64,000 bases of DNA from Thalassospira profundimaris WP0211 (GCF_000300275.1 NZ_AMRN01000003.1:419577-483576); one strand, 5' to 3'; shown: positions 7,504 to 16,632, counted from the first letter of the stretch. Program-made: numbers and translations. The notes: generated by a model from the sequence alone, not told the origin.

Positions 7504-8991
7504 CTAGGCTTTGTAAGCAGCGCAGACGTATTTCAGTTCGGTAAATTCTTCGAGGCCATGGCGCGATCCTTCGCGGCCGAGGCCAGATTGTTTGACGCCG
7601 CCAAACGGGATCGGTGCACCGGTGATTTTCACGCAGTTCAGCGCAACCATGCCGTATTCAAGGGCGTTTGAGACGCGTGCGGCACGGTCGTTGTCCTTGG
7701 TCAGCAGATAGGCGGCAAGGCCGTATTCGCTGTCATTGGCCTTGGCGACGACTTCGTCCTCGGTATCGAACGGCATGACCGGGGCGACCGGGCCAAAGGT
7801 TTCTTCGGAAAAGATCTTCATGTCTTCGGTGACATCGGCAAGCAGGGTCGGGGCAAAGAACAGCCCGCCCATTTTCTTGCCACCGGTGACAACACGGGCA
7901 CCCTTGGCGCGCGCATCGGCAACATGTTCTTCGCATTTGGCAACCGCACGGTCATGCATCAGCGGACCGATTTCGACATATTCCTCGATGCCGTTGCCAA
8001 CCCGCAGATCGGCGATGGCCTTGGCGTATTTATCAAGGAAGTCATCATAGATGTCGCGCTGAACAAAGATGCGGTTGGCCGCCAGGCAGTCCTGACCACT
8101 GGTGGCGAATTTGGCGTTCACCGCGTGGGCAACCGCCTCGTCGAGATCGACATCATCAAAGACGATGAACGGGGCATGACCGCCGAGTTCCATCGACATT
8201 TTCTTGATGGTCTGTGCACCTTGCGACAGCAGAAGACGGCCAACCTCGGTCGAGCCGGTAAAGGACAGTGCGCGGACATCGTGATGGCCGCACAGCTCGC
8301 CCACAACCGGGTTCGGATCGCCGGTGACGATGTTAAATACGCCCGCCGGAATGCCCGCACGTTCGGCCAGTTCGGCCAGTGCGGTGGCCGAAAACGGCGT
8401 TTCGGTGGCCGGGCGTACAATCATGGTGCAACCAGCGGCAAGAGCAGCCGCGGCCTTACGCGTGATCATCGCACACGGGAAGTTCCAAGGTGTAACGGCG
8501 GCAGTCACCCCGATCGGTTCACGTTTGATCGACATGTTGCGGCCCGGCAGGTGGGATGTGATGTTTTCGACATTCACCCGTTTGGCTTCTTCGGCGTAAA
8601 ATTCGATGAAACTTGCAGCGTAATCAATCTCGCCGCGGGCTTCGTTGATCGGCTTGCCCTGTTCAAGGGTCATCAGAAGCGCCAGGTCTTCCTTGTTTTC
8701 AATCAGAAGATCATGCCAGCGACGCAAAGCGGCACTGCGTTCCTGGGGCAGAAGGGCTGCCCATGCCGGGAAGGCTTCCCGGGCAGCCGCGATGGCCTTG
8801 CGGGTTTCGTGAATGCCCATGTTCGGAACGGTGCCGATGAAGCTGCCATCGAACGGGTTGGTGACTTCGATCACCTGAAGGTTGTCAGCCGAGCACCAGC
8901 GACCATCAATATAGGCATGTTCGCGCAGCAAACGCAGATCGGAAAGCTGGCTGAGCGATACGCAACGCTGTTCCTTTGATTGTGCCGTCAT
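7504..8991 (-). CDS. doeC: NAD(P)-dependent aldehyde dehydrogenase (GabD type), probably aspartate-semialdehyde-oxidising Ssd/DoeC
   Basis: This 495-residue protein is of the succinate-semialdehyde dehydrogenase type. The catalytic cysteine is in ATSGQDCLAANR and the glutamate in MELGGHAPF; the nucleotide-binding region TVTPWNFP/SFTGSTEVG is intact. The start at 8991 is fixed by AAGGAGG six bases upstream; the frame is open 16 codons further, without a ribosome binding site. It is co-transcribed with the aminotransferase that follows. In ectoine degradation the pair converts diaminobutyrate through aspartate-semialdehyde to aspartate. By sequence alone, succinate- or glutarate-semialdehyde would be equally possible substrates. 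Confidence 0.83.
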   Translation of the reverse strand: MTAQSKEQRCVSLSQLSDLRLLREHAYIDGRWCSADNLQVIEVTNPFDGSFIGTVPNMGIHETRKAIAAAREAFPAWAALLPQERSAALRRWHDLLIENKEDLALLMTLEQGKPINEARGEIDYAASFIEFYAEEAKRVNVENITSHLPGRNMSIKREPIGVTAAVTPWNFPCAMITRKAAAALAAGCTMIVRPATETPFSATALAELAERAGIPAGVFNIVTGDPNPVVGELCGHHDVRALSFTGSTEVGRLLLSQGAQTIKKMSMELGGHAPFIVFDDVDLDEAVAHAVNAKFATSGQDCLAANRIFVQRDIYDDFLDKYAKAIADLRVGNGIEEYVEIGPLMHDRAVAKCEEHVADARAKGARVVTGGKKMGGLFFAPTLLADVTEDMKIFSEETFGPVAPVMPFDTEDEVVAKANDSEYGLAAYLLTKDNDRAARVSNALEYGMVALNCVKITGAPIPFGGVKQSGLGREGSRHGLEEFTELKYVCAAYKA

Positions 8992-9109
8992 GGTGGCCTC
9001 CTTCCTTAAGCTTGGCGCGGTTTGCGCGAAGCATGTCATTGAACTGAGAGGAAGGTATCAACAGGCGATCAGAGGAGGTGACCGAACTCGGCGCCATTTG
9101 ATGCGTTTT

Positions 9110-9160
9110 TTTTGGCGCGGAGTGGCAAAAAGCGAATGTTTTTTCTGTTGAGCGCCAAAA
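9110..9160. repeat. Inverted repeat in the doeC upstream region
   Basis: TTTTGGCGC (9110-9118) and GCGCCAAAA (9152-9160) are perfect 9-bp inverted arms, 33 bp apart, 119 bp upstream of the dehydrogenase gene and just after the small membrane protein gene. This could be an operator pair or a weak terminator. Confidence 0.4.
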
Positions 9161-9171
9161 CGCGCAGAAAA

Positions 9172-9417
9172 TCAGTCTTCTGACTGATCAAGATATTTGC
9201 GCATTTCGCGTTTCTGGCGGCGCTTTTCAATGAGGGTTCGGATGATGATGGCGGCAAAAAACAAGATCACGACGCTTGTTGTCATCGGGAAGGCCACCGG
9301 GATGCCAATGACGAAGGCCAGTGCACCGATAACACTGCCGCCAACAAGGGCGATAAAGCCGCCCAGCATGACGATGCCAAGCAATACGGCAAGAAGTATG
9401 GAGGCGATTTTGTTCAT
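9172..9417 (-). CDS. Small membrane protein of unknown function
   Basis: This 81-residue protein has two or three hydrophobic segments (about residues 4-25, 26-45 and 46-62) and a short, strongly charged C-terminal tail (EKRRQKREMRKYLDQSED). It resembles many small inner-membrane proteins, and I cannot place it in a family. It lies alone between the terminator of the ABC gene and the ectoine-catabolic operon, on the same strand as both. The positive tail after the last helix suggests a cytoplasmic C-terminus. Confidence 0.6.
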   Translation of the reverse strand: MNKIASILLAVLLGIVMLGGFIALVGGSVIGALAFVIGIPVAFPMTTSVVILFFAAIIIRTLIEKRRQKREMRKYLDQSED

Positions 9418-9443
9418 AAGGCGCAGTTCATAAGGTCAGGCAA

Positions 9444-9484
9444 AAGAAGGATGGACGGAGCCCCGTTGCCGGGAAGCTCCGTCC
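9444..9484 (-). terminator. Terminator after the ABC/cNMP-binding gene
   Basis: GGACGGAGC (9453-9461) pairs with GCTCCGTCC (9476-9484); on the minus strand it is followed by CTTCTTTT. It lies directly after the stop at 9495. Confidence 0.75.
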
Positions 9485-9494
9485 GTTCGTTTTG

Positions 9495-12400
9495 TCAGTT
9501 CTTGTCGTTGTTTCGGTTGGTCAGCTGTTTGGTGGTTTGATCAAGCCGTTCGGCCAGAACACGGATCAACTGATTGGAAACAGCCTGATCCTGTCGGACA
9601 AGGCCGAGGAATTCGGTCTTGTCGAGTTTCAGAACCGTCATGTCTTCGACCGCACGGATTGTTGCCGAGCGCGGTGCATCGACAAGCAGGGCGATTTCGC
9701 CAATGACTTCCTTGGCATGGACGTCACGCAGTTTGAGCGTCTGGTGTTCATCGGTGGTCAGCCAGATTTCACCGCGCCCGGAAATGACGATAAAGGCGGC
9801 ATCACCCGGATCGCCCTGTTTGACGAGAACCTCGCCATGCTTGAAGGTCAGGCGCGGGCTGGTAAAGGCCAGCAGCTTGACGACACTGGGATCGAGGCCT
9901 GCGAATAGCGGGATGGTGCGCAGCAACCGGACTTCCTGATCGATGTCGCCTGCTGCAAGTGCAGCTGCGGCTTCGTCTTCGGTTTCTTCGGTTGTTGTTT
10001 CACTGTCATCGGCAATGCTTTTGCGTTTGACCAGTTTTCCGTTCGACATATAGAGCAAGGTATCGAACTTTTCACCGGCATGGTCATCATCATCGACCCA
10101 AACCAGACTGGTATGGTCACTTTCGCCTGTCAGGTAGTTGATGATGCTTTCGCGGGTTTCGCGATCCAGCGCCGAAAGACCTTCGTCGACGACCAGAAGA
10201 TCCGGGTTCTTGATCAGTGCACGGACAAGGGCGATTTTCTGACGCAATGTCTGGGACATGCGGCTGCCGCCAACGCCGACCTGGCTTTCAAGGCCAAGGG
10301 ACACCAATCCTTCGTAGAGGCCGCCTTCGTGGGCGATTTCAAACAGGACCTCTCCGACGCGTTCCTCGGAATTTGCACGGCCATAGGCAAAGCGACCAAA
10401 CAGCAAGTTATCAAGGATCGGCGCTGCTGATGCGTAGCCATCAGCCTCGAAGAAGTCGATATAGCCTGCCAGATCATCGGGCATGTTTTCACGGAACTTG
10501 GGCCGGGCCTGAAGAACAAGTTCACGGAAATCATCATCAATCACGCGCAGGCGGTGACGGGCCGGGGTCAGTTGCATGGCAACGTCGAGAAGACGCAACT
10601 GGTCCTCTTTGCGCATGTCATCAACACGCACACCGTCGGTACGTTTCAGAATGTTCTTCACCTCGGGCATTTCATCGGCCGAGACGAAGCTGTAACGGTC
10701 AAAGAATTCATGCCCCGGCGGCAGGCCGGTAAACAGTTCGATCATCAGATCAAGCGTTTCACGCCCCATCTTGATCATCTTTTCATACAGGCCGCTTTCA
10801 CGCAGGCTTTTCTGGATATAGGGATGGGACAGGAAGTCCATCCGCTTGAATTCGGTGCGTGATGGCGTCCCGAACAGGATGTTCACACCGACCGGCGCGT
10901 TGTCGTTGTATTTGTCGAAATCATACGGTTCGACAAGATCGGAAAGCTGACGTTCGGCCAGAATTTCCTTAAGGCGCGGACGGACATCGAGTACCGATTG
11001 AACAAGGTTCGGGCGTTCTTCGGGGCTGATGCGGCGTTGCAGGCCAATGCGATAAATATCACGATCAAGGCCAACCACCTCAAGCAGGCGCATCAGTTCC
11101 TTTTGCATGTCTTCGCGCGATTCAAATCCCGGTCCGACATAATCGATCCACTCGGCAGACGGATCATAGGGGATGTTGCCCGACATCTGGATCTCGTCAT
11201 ACATTTCGCGCGTCAGCTTCCACGGCAGGTCTGCCGGATCGGCAAGTTCGACGACATCGACAAATTTGGGATCGGGATAGGCTTTGGCGTCCGCATCGCT
11301 GTCGGGTGCGGGGTTATCGTTATCCTGCTCCAGAAGGACGGGGCGGTGTTTCAGGCCATAGAACAGGTTATCGGAAATGCTGCCATTAAACAGATACGCA
11401 TCCGCCCCGACATAGGCCAGACGTTGCCCGACCACCGCAGCCGGAAGGGTGGTGGCATCAAAATCGGCAAACTGAATGCGCCCGCCCGTCGGGGTCATGA
11501 TATGGGCAATCAGACGGGCAAGTTGCGATTTGCCACTGTCTGATGCGCCGGTCAAAAGGGCCTTGCCCGGCAACCCCATGTTAAACGAAACATTTTCGAC
11601 AACGCGGGTGCCATCCTCGTCCGTCCATGACAGGGCACTGACATCCAGCGGGCCGGCCAGTTTTGGCGAAACCGGTGCAATCAGTTCGTGTTCCGGTGCA
11701 AGATCAGGCAGCTCGAACTGTTCGTGCAGCTGTTCGTATTTGATGTTGGCATCGGCAAGGCGCTGATAATAGGCGAGAAGCTCTTTCCACGGTGCCGACA
11801 TGTCCTTGTAGGCGGCAAGGGCCGCGACCAGCGCACCAAAGCTGAGGTCACCGGTAATCACCAGATAGCCACCGATGGAGTAGAAGAAGAACGGGGTGAT
11901 CTGGGCGATGAAGTTGTTCAGGAACTTGATGAAGAATTTGCGGAAATAGATTTCCTTGCGGATCTCGAAAATCCGGCCCAGACGCTGGGTGAAGTGGGTC
12001 AGTTCGAACCCTTGGGTTTCGTTGGCACGGATATCGGTCGCACCACCAACCGTCTCGCCGATATGTTCGGACATGCGGCGCACGTTCTGAACGCGCTGTT
12101 TGCCAAGCAGGTTCACGCGGCGTTGCAGTTTCGGGATCAGATAGCCCTGCAACGGATAAAACGCGATCGCTGCCAGGCCCATCAAAGGGTCCTGAATAAA
12201 GATAAAGGCCGAAATCGTGATCAGAATGCCGCCCTGATAAAGCGGCAGGGCATAGGCCTCGCCAAAGAAGCCGCCCAACGGTTCGGCTTCGGCGGTGATC
12301 ATGGAAACGATTTCGCCCTGGCTGGTCTTGCGGAAATGCGGCAGTGGAAAACGCAGAACACGATCAAAAAGCTCGTAGCGCATGCGACGCAGCATGCGTT

Positions 12401-12686
12401 CTGCCATCACGCCCTGATAGACGTTGATGAAGTATTTGAAGCCGCCATTCACGAAGACGAGGGCGAGGAAAATGCCCGAGAGGGCGAACAGATACTCGAT
12501 CTGGGTCAGATCGACGCCAAGGATGTCATAGGGCGCACCGGCACCACCGATGGCCTCGTTGACGATCTGCTTGGGCAGATCAAGCGAGTAATACAGAAAC
12601 GGGAAAGAGGCCAGCGTGACCAATGTCAGCATGATCTGCTGGAGGCGGCTATGACGCCATATATAGGCAAAAACCGATTTGGGCAT
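9495..12686 (-). CDS. ABC transporter-like protein with a large insert in the ATPase domain and a C-terminal cyclic-nucleotide-binding domain
   Basis: From the ATG at 12686 (GGGA seven bases upstream) the protein has 1063 residues; an in-frame TTG at 12797 touching the upstream stop is less likely. Residues 1-310 are an ABC exporter membrane domain. Walker A is GASDSGKS (380-387). The post-Q-loop element SISDNLFYGL (436-445) is followed by a charged insert of about 310 residues, after which a similar element ILDNLLFGR (757-765) resumes the ATPase fold. The signature LSGGQ is replaced by GGSRMSQTLRQK; Walker B is LLVVDEG; the switch histidine is absent (LVWVDDDD). Residues 918-1035 form a cNMP-binding domain with the cassette GEIALLVDAPRSATIRA. 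It may be a signalling or regulated exporter. The substrate is unknown. Confidence 0.85.
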   Translation of the reverse strand: MPKSVFAYIWRHSRLQQIMLTLVTLASFPFLYYSLDLPKQIVNEAIGGAGAPYDILGVDLTQIEYLFALSGIFLALVFVNGGFKYFINVYQGVMAERMLRRMRYELFDRVLRFPLPHFRKTSQGEIVSMITAEAEPLGGFFGEAYALPLYQGGILITISAFIFIQDPLMGLAAIAFYPLQGYLIPKLQRRVNLLGKQRVQNVRRMSEHIGETVGGATDIRANETQGFELTHFTQRLGRIFEIRKEIYFRKFFIKFLNNFIAQITPFFFYSIGGYLVITGDLSFGALVAALAAYKDMSAPWKELLAYYQRLADANIKYEQLHEQFELPDLAPEHELIAPVSPKLAGPLDVSALSWTDEDGTRVVENVSFNMGLPGKALLTGASDSGKSQLARLIAHIMTPTGGRIQFADFDATTLPAAVVGQRLAYVGADAYLFNGSISDNLFYGLKHRPVLLEQDNDNPAPDSDADAKAYPDPKFVDVVELADPADLPWKLTREMYDEIQMSGNIPYDPSAEWIDYVGPGFESREDMQKELMRLLEVVGLDRDIYRIGLQRRISPEERPNLVQSVLDVRPRLKEILAERQLSDLVEPYDFDKYNDNAPVGVNILFGTPSRTEFKRMDFLSHPYIQKSLRESGLYEKMIKMGRETLDLMIELFTGLPPGHEFFDRYSFVSADEMPEVKNILKRTDGVRVDDMRKEDQLRLLDVAMQLTPARHRLRVIDDDFRELVLQARPKFRENMPDDLAGYIDFFEADGYASAAPILDNLLFGRFAYGRANSEERVGEVLFEIAHEGGLYEGLVSLGLESQVGVGGSRMSQTLRQKIALVRALIKNPDLLVVDEGLSALDRETRESIINYLTGESDHTSLVWVDDDDHAGEKFDTLLYMSNGKLVKRKSIADDSETTTEETEDEAAAALAAGDIDQEVRLLRTIPLFAGLDPSVVKLLAFTSPRLTFKHGEVLVKQGDPGDAAFIVISGRGEIWLTTDEHQTLKLRDVHAKEVIGEIALLVDAPRSATIRAVEDMTVLKLDKTEFLGLVRQDQAVSNQLIRVLAERLDQTTKQLTNRNNDKN

Positions 12687-12793
12687 TCGCACGTCCCGTT
12701 TTGTGGTTGTGGAACATTTTTGTTCCGTTTGCTCGTTTTTATATTTGGGCAGGGTCAGGACCCTAATGTGCAGGTTATGCGCCGGTTGTCTGA

Positions 12794-13573
12794 TCAACCA
12801 AGATCAAAACTTTGTTCCGGTTCAATGAACCCGCAGAAACCGTCCGCCACGGCGTCGGGTTTATCATAAGCCTGATAGTGATAGAGCCACATCTTCGCCT
12901 TGATCTCGGCAGGCAGGGTCACAAGTTGGTCGTAATGGGCATGGACCCCGGAATGACGGGGGCCGAGTTCGCAATCCTGAAAGATGATGTCGGCCTTTTT
13001 GTAGAACGGCATGTGGTCTTCGGGATTGAAAATCGCATCTGTTGTCAGAAAGAAGGACTTGTTCTGGCCGTGACCGAACAGGGCATAGGAATACATCGTG
13101 CTTTCCGGTGTCACGACATGCGCAACCGGGATGACATCGAAATGCATGCCATGCCAGTCAAATCCGTTCTTGGTGGAAAGCGGAACCACATCGAAATAGG
13201 ACGACAGTTTGCTGTTGCCGTGGTCGCTGATTTCAAGGCCGCCGCGCAATGAGTGTTCCCACAGCGGTTCAAGCAGTTCGTCAACCGCAAACAGTTCCGC
13301 CCGGTGCCCCTCGAAGACGAAATAATTGGCAAGCGCCATCCATTCGAGCCCACCGATATGGTCCGAATGCAGATGGCTGACATAGACACCATGAATGTCG
13401 TTTGGCATATGACCAATGTTGCGCAGCGAATGGCGCGCGTCTGAACCGCAGTCAATCAGCAGGCGCTGTGGTTGGTCATTGCCCGACGGGGTCGTTTCCA
13501 GAACCATGTTGCTCTGAAAATTGTCAGCGGCCATACAAAAGGCCGATCCTGTCCCCGCAAACGTTAGCTTCAT
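12794..13573 (-). CDS. Metallo-beta-lactamase-fold hydrolase (RNase Z / cyclic phosphodiesterase-like)
   Basis: This 259-residue protein starts with MKLTFAGTGSAF. The zinc-binding motif HLHSDHIGG is complete, and further candidate metal ligands are seen in IPVAHVVTP, FLTTDAIF and LYHYQAYD. The start at 13573 has GGGAG eight bases upstream. Relatives include tRNase Z-like nucleases and MBL-type cyclic nucleotide phosphodiesterases. The gene ends 107 bp before the ATG of the ABC protein with a cyclic-nucleotide-binding domain, so the two are probably co-transcribed, which makes a role in turning over the bound nucleotide an attractive guess. The sequence alone does not show the substrate. Confidence 0.75.
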   Translation of the reverse strand: MKLTFAGTGSAFCMAADNFQSNMVLETTPSGNDQPQRLLIDCGSDARHSLRNIGHMPNDIHGVYVSHLHSDHIGGLEWMALANYFVFEGHRAELFAVDELLEPLWEHSLRGGLEISDHGNSKLSSYFDVVPLSTKNGFDWHGMHFDVIPVAHVVTPESTMYSYALFGHGQNKSFFLTTDAIFNPEDHMPFYKKADIIFQDCELGPRHSGVHAHYDQLVTLPAEIKAKMWLYHYQAYDKPDAVADGFCGFIEPEQSFDLG

Positions 13574-13686
13574 TCCCCGATCTCCCGATATTTGTCGAAA
13601 GATTAGACGAGGTTCGGGGCGTTTAACCACCCCCTTTTTATGAGTAACCGCTCAATTTTCCCGGCAAGCCTGGCCTGACCGACTGT

Positions 13687-14523
13687 TCAGGATGGTGTCG
13701 ATGTCTTGTTTTGATCGGATGGGACGTCTTGTGGATGGTCGTTCCGGGCGTTGGCAAGTTTGCTCATTTCACTACGCAGAGCGCGCAGTTCGGTCATGAT
13801 TTCCTGATGATCGAGTTCGATCACATCGCGGGTCTGGGTTTCTTCAACATCGACATGTGTCGACATCGCATCAACCACAATCGCGATAAACAGGTTCAGG
13901 ACGGCAAATGTCGTCACCAGAATGAACGGCACGAAGAAAAGCCACGCCAGCGGATAAGACTCCATCACCGGGCGGACAATGCCCATCGACCAGCTTTCCA
14001 GCGTCATGATCTGGAACAGCGAATAAAGTGATTCGCCAATCGTGCCAAACCAGTCGGGGAAGCCTTCGCCAAACAGCTTGGTCGCCATCACGGCCGAGAC
14101 ATAAAACACCAGCGACAGCAATGTCAGGACGGAAATCATGCCGGGAATGGCGCGCATCAGGGCCTCGACCACCTTGCGCATGGAGGGCACAGTCGAAATC
14201 AGGCGGAAGGCACGCAGGATACGCAGCGCACGCAGGACCGAGACGCCCTGGCCCGCTGGCATCAGGGTGATGGCAACAATCGTGAAATCAAAGACATTCC
14301 AGGCGCGCTTGAAGAAGGCCAGCCGATAGAGTGCAAGTTTCATCACCAGTTCGATGACAAAAATCGCGACTGCCACCTGATCGAGCACATGCAGCACCGA
14401 CCCCGCCGCATTCATCACGGTCGGGGAGGTTTCAAGCCCGAGGATGATGGCGTTAATCGCAATGACGGCGGTGATGAAGTTTTGAAAGCGATTGGATTCA
14501 ACGATCCGGCGAAGAAAATTCAT
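13687..14523 (-). CDS. Bacterial voltage-gated sodium channel (NaChBac/NavBac family)
   Basis: This 278-residue protein has six transmembrane segments. The voltage-sensor S4 has regularly spaced arginines (VSVLRALRILRAFRLI), and the pore filter TLESWSM is the sodium-selective signature of bacterial Nav channels. The cytoplasmic tail (from about residue 225) is acidic and likely forms the tetramer coiled coil. The start at 14523 has GGGAGG just upstream. Homologues in marine and alkaliphilic bacteria link membrane potential to Na+ entry, motility and pH homeostasis. The next gene upstream on this strand, accA, ends at its own terminator, so this gene is probably transcribed alone. Confidence 0.9.
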   Translation of the reverse strand: MNFLRRIVESNRFQNFITAVIAINAIILGLETSPTVMNAAGSVLHVLDQVAVAIFVIELVMKLALYRLAFFKRAWNVFDFTIVAITLMPAGQGVSVLRALRILRAFRLISTVPSMRKVVEALMRAIPGMISVLTLLSLVFYVSAVMATKLFGEGFPDWFGTIGESLYSLFQIMTLESWSMGIVRPVMESYPLAWLFFVPFILVTTFAVLNLFIAIVVDAMSTHVDVEETQTRDVIELDHQEIMTELRALRSEMSKLANARNDHPQDVPSDQNKTSTPS

Positions 14524-14595
14524 GGTGCCTCCCGACCAGGCCGGAAAAGGGCGCTTCATTTTGCCGGATATAACCGACGGACAGACTGCGCCGGA

Positions 14596-14640
14596 AAATG
14601 ACAACAGGGCGCAGCATCATTGACGATGGTCTGCGCCCTG
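14596..14640 (-). terminator. Terminator of accA
   Basis: CAGGGCGCAG (14605-14614) pairs with CTGCGCCCTG (14631-14640); the minus strand then reads TTGTCATTTT. It lies 9 bp after the accA stop. Confidence 0.8.
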
Positions 14641-14649
14641 AATGGAAAA

Positions 14650-15606
14650 TCAGTTCAGGCCCTTGCGGCCCATTTCAAGGAACTTGTCACGACGGCGCGC
14701 CTTCAGCACGCCACCTTCGACGTCATCCATGCTTTCAAGTGCCTTGATGATCGCTTTGCCAACCCGTTTGCAGGCTTCCTTGGCATCGCGCTGTGCGCCA
14801 CCAAGCGGCTCTGGTACGATTTCGTCAATCACGCCAAGCTGCAACAGATCCTGCGCGGTAAGACGGAGCGCCTCGGCGGCGGTTTTGGCTTCGTCGCCAG
14901 AACGCCACAGAATGGATGCGCAACCTTCTGGCGAGATCACCGAATAGATCGAGTTTTCAAGCATCAGAACGTTGTTGGCAACCGCAAGCGCAATCGCACC
15001 ACCCGATCCACCTTCGCCGATGATGACAGACACCAGCGGCACCTTGATATCAAGGCAGGCTTCGATCGAACGTGCGATGGCTTCGGACTGGCCGCGCGCC
15101 TCGGCATCGGCACCCGGGAAGGCACCAGCAGTATCAACAAGGGTGACAACCGGGATGTTGAAACGCTCAGCCATGCGCATCAGGCGGATTGCCTTGCGAT
15201 AGCCTTCGGGGCGGGCGGAACCGAAATTGTGTTTCACACGGGTTTCGGTGTCGCGGCCTTTTTCATGGCCGATCACCATCACCGTGCGGCCCTGCAAACG
15301 ACCGAAACCGCCGATGATTGCGGCGTCTTCGCCAAACTGGCGGTCACCGGAAAGCGGGGTGAAATCGTCAAACAGGTTGGCGATATAGTCGGTGAAATGC
15401 GGACGATCAGGATGGCGCGCCACCTGAGTTTTCTGCCAGGGGGTCAGCTTGCCATAGGTGCCTTGCAAAAGCTTGGTCAGCTTTTCCTGCAGGCGGGAAA
15501 CCTCGTCTGCGATGTTGACTTCGTCACTGCCCGTCAAATGACGGAGCTCTTCGATCTTGCCTTCAAGTTCGGCGATCGGCTTTTCAAAATCGAGGAAGTT
15601 ATGCAT
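14650..15606 (-). CDS. accA: Acetyl-CoA carboxylase carboxyltransferase subunit alpha
   Basis: This 318-residue protein matches AccA in length and from the first residues ([22 protein letters not shown]) through the crotonase-like core ([36 protein letters not shown]). With AccD it transfers the carboxyl group from biotin-AccB to acetyl-CoA, giving malonyl-CoA, the first committed step of fatty acid synthesis. It is cytoplasmic and essential. It appears monocistronic here, with its own terminator downstream. Confidence 0.97.
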   Translation of the reverse strand: MHNFLDFEKPIAELEGKIEELRHLTGSDEVNIADEVSRLQEKLTKLLQGTYGKLTPWQKTQVARHPDRPHFTDYIANLFDDFTPLSGDRQFGEDAAIIGGFGRLQGRTVMVIGHEKGRDTETRVKHNFGSARPEGYRKAIRLMRMAERFNIPVVTLVDTAGAFPGADAEARGQSEAIARSIEACLDIKVPLVSVIIGEGGSGGAIALAVANNVLMLENSIYSVISPEGCASILWRSGDEAKTAAEALRLTAQDLLQLGVIDEIVPEPLGGAQRDAKEACKRVGKAIIKALESMDDVEGGVLKARRRDKFLEMGRKGLN

Positions 15607-15768
15607 CAGGGCATCATATCCGACTGGGAAACAATGGGGCGGAACATAGTATATCGACCCGCCACGTCAAGGGCGGAGCTATGAACAGTCCATATTTTCC
15701 GTTTACGTAATAATTATGGCGTAGTGTTCATACATTCATTACGCCCGACAGTTTGCACGTGGAACCCC

Positions 15769-16263
15769 ATGACGTCCAGTATCGAGATCACACACATCAA
15801 TGCCCCGGACGACGTTTCGTTCGAGCGGCTTGTTGAAATTCTTTTGGCAGCCTTTGCCTTTCAGGACGATATTGTCGATCCGCCAAGCTCGGCCAAATCG
15901 GTTTCGGTTTCCGAACTGCAATGGCGTTTTGCCCGTGACACACTGTTTGTTGCCCGGGATGGAAATGGCAACATCATCGGCCAAATCTGGATCGAGGATG
16001 TCGGCAAGGACGCCTATCTTTACAAGCTTTCGGTTGACCCGGCGGTCAAGGGGGCTGGTATCGGCAAGGCATTGGTCGAAGCCGCCTGCGCGTTTGCGCG
16101 TGATCGCGGCAAGCAGCATATGCGGCTTAGTGTTCGGATCGAACTTGAAGACAATATCGCGTTCTTCAAATCACGCGGGTTTGCGATTGTCGGCGAAGGT
16201 GTTCATGACGGATATGACAGAACGACATTCTGGAAAATGGCGCGTGATTTGCAGCAAATCTGA
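15769..16263 (+). CDS. GNAT-family N-acetyltransferase
   Basis: This 164-residue protein carries the acetyl-CoA-binding signature of the GNAT fold (LSVDPAVKGAGIGKALVEAACAFARDRG) and the C-terminal FKSRGFAIVGEG strand. The ATG at 15769 is preferred to an upstream GTG at 15724 because GTGGAA lies just before it and the homologous part starts there. The acceptor substrate is not predictable. The stop codon abuts the stop of the convergent HxlR gene with no base between them. Confidence 0.82.
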   Translation: MTSSIEITHINAPDDVSFERLVEILLAAFAFQDDIVDPPSSAKSVSVSELQWRFARDTLFVARDGNGNIIGQIWIEDVGKDAYLYKLSVDPAVKGAGIGKALVEAACAFARDRGKQHMRLSVRIELEDNIAFFKSRGFAIVGEGVHDGYDRTTFWKMARDLQQI

Positions 16264-16632
16264 TCAGGCTGTTTTACTTTCGGGCATTGGGCGTTTTGAC
16301 ATCGCATAATACGGAACGTGGGTTTCGCCCCAGTCCTTGAGGGCCAGAATAATGCCGCGCAGCGTTTCACCCTTTTGGGTCAGGCTGTATTCAACGCGCG
16401 GCGGGACTTCGGCATAGACTTCACGATGCACAAGACCGTCGGCCTCAAGTTCGCGGAGCTGGCGGGTAAGCATGCGCTGGGTGACGCCGGGCATCAGACG
16501 GCGCAGTTCGTTAAAGCGTTTCGTGCCATCAAGCAGATGGAACATCACAACGCCTTTCCACTTGCCACCAATCATATCAAGCGCACCTTCAACCGGGCAG
16601 CCGGGGCTTCTGTTGGGTGGGCAGCTATTCAT
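16264..16632 (-). CDS. HxlR-family transcriptional regulator, probably redox/quinone-sensing
   Basis: This 122-residue protein is a typical HxlR (DUF24) winged helix: CPVEGALDMIGGKWKGVVMFHLLDGTKRFNELRR followed by the wing VPPRVEYSLTQKG. Two cysteines near the N-terminus (Cys4 and Cys12) include the position used for thiol oxidation sensing in YodB and QorR. The start at 16632 is fixed by GGAGG six bases upstream. It is divergent from an NADPH:quinone-type oxidoreductase with a strong palindrome between them, which points to repression of that gene and of itself. Confidence 0.88.
   Translation of the reverse strand: MNSCPPNRSPGCPVEGALDMIGGKWKGVVMFHLLDGTKRFNELRRLMPGVTQRMLTRQLRELEADGLVHREVYAEVPPRVEYSLTQKGETLRGIILALKDWGETHVPYYAMSKRPMPESKTA

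Noticed and set aside
12687..12797. Extended N-terminus of the ABC/cNMP protein from a TTG at 12797
   Set aside because: The extra 37 residues are polar and unlike an ABC N-terminus; the ATG at 12686 has a ribosome binding site and begins the homologous part.
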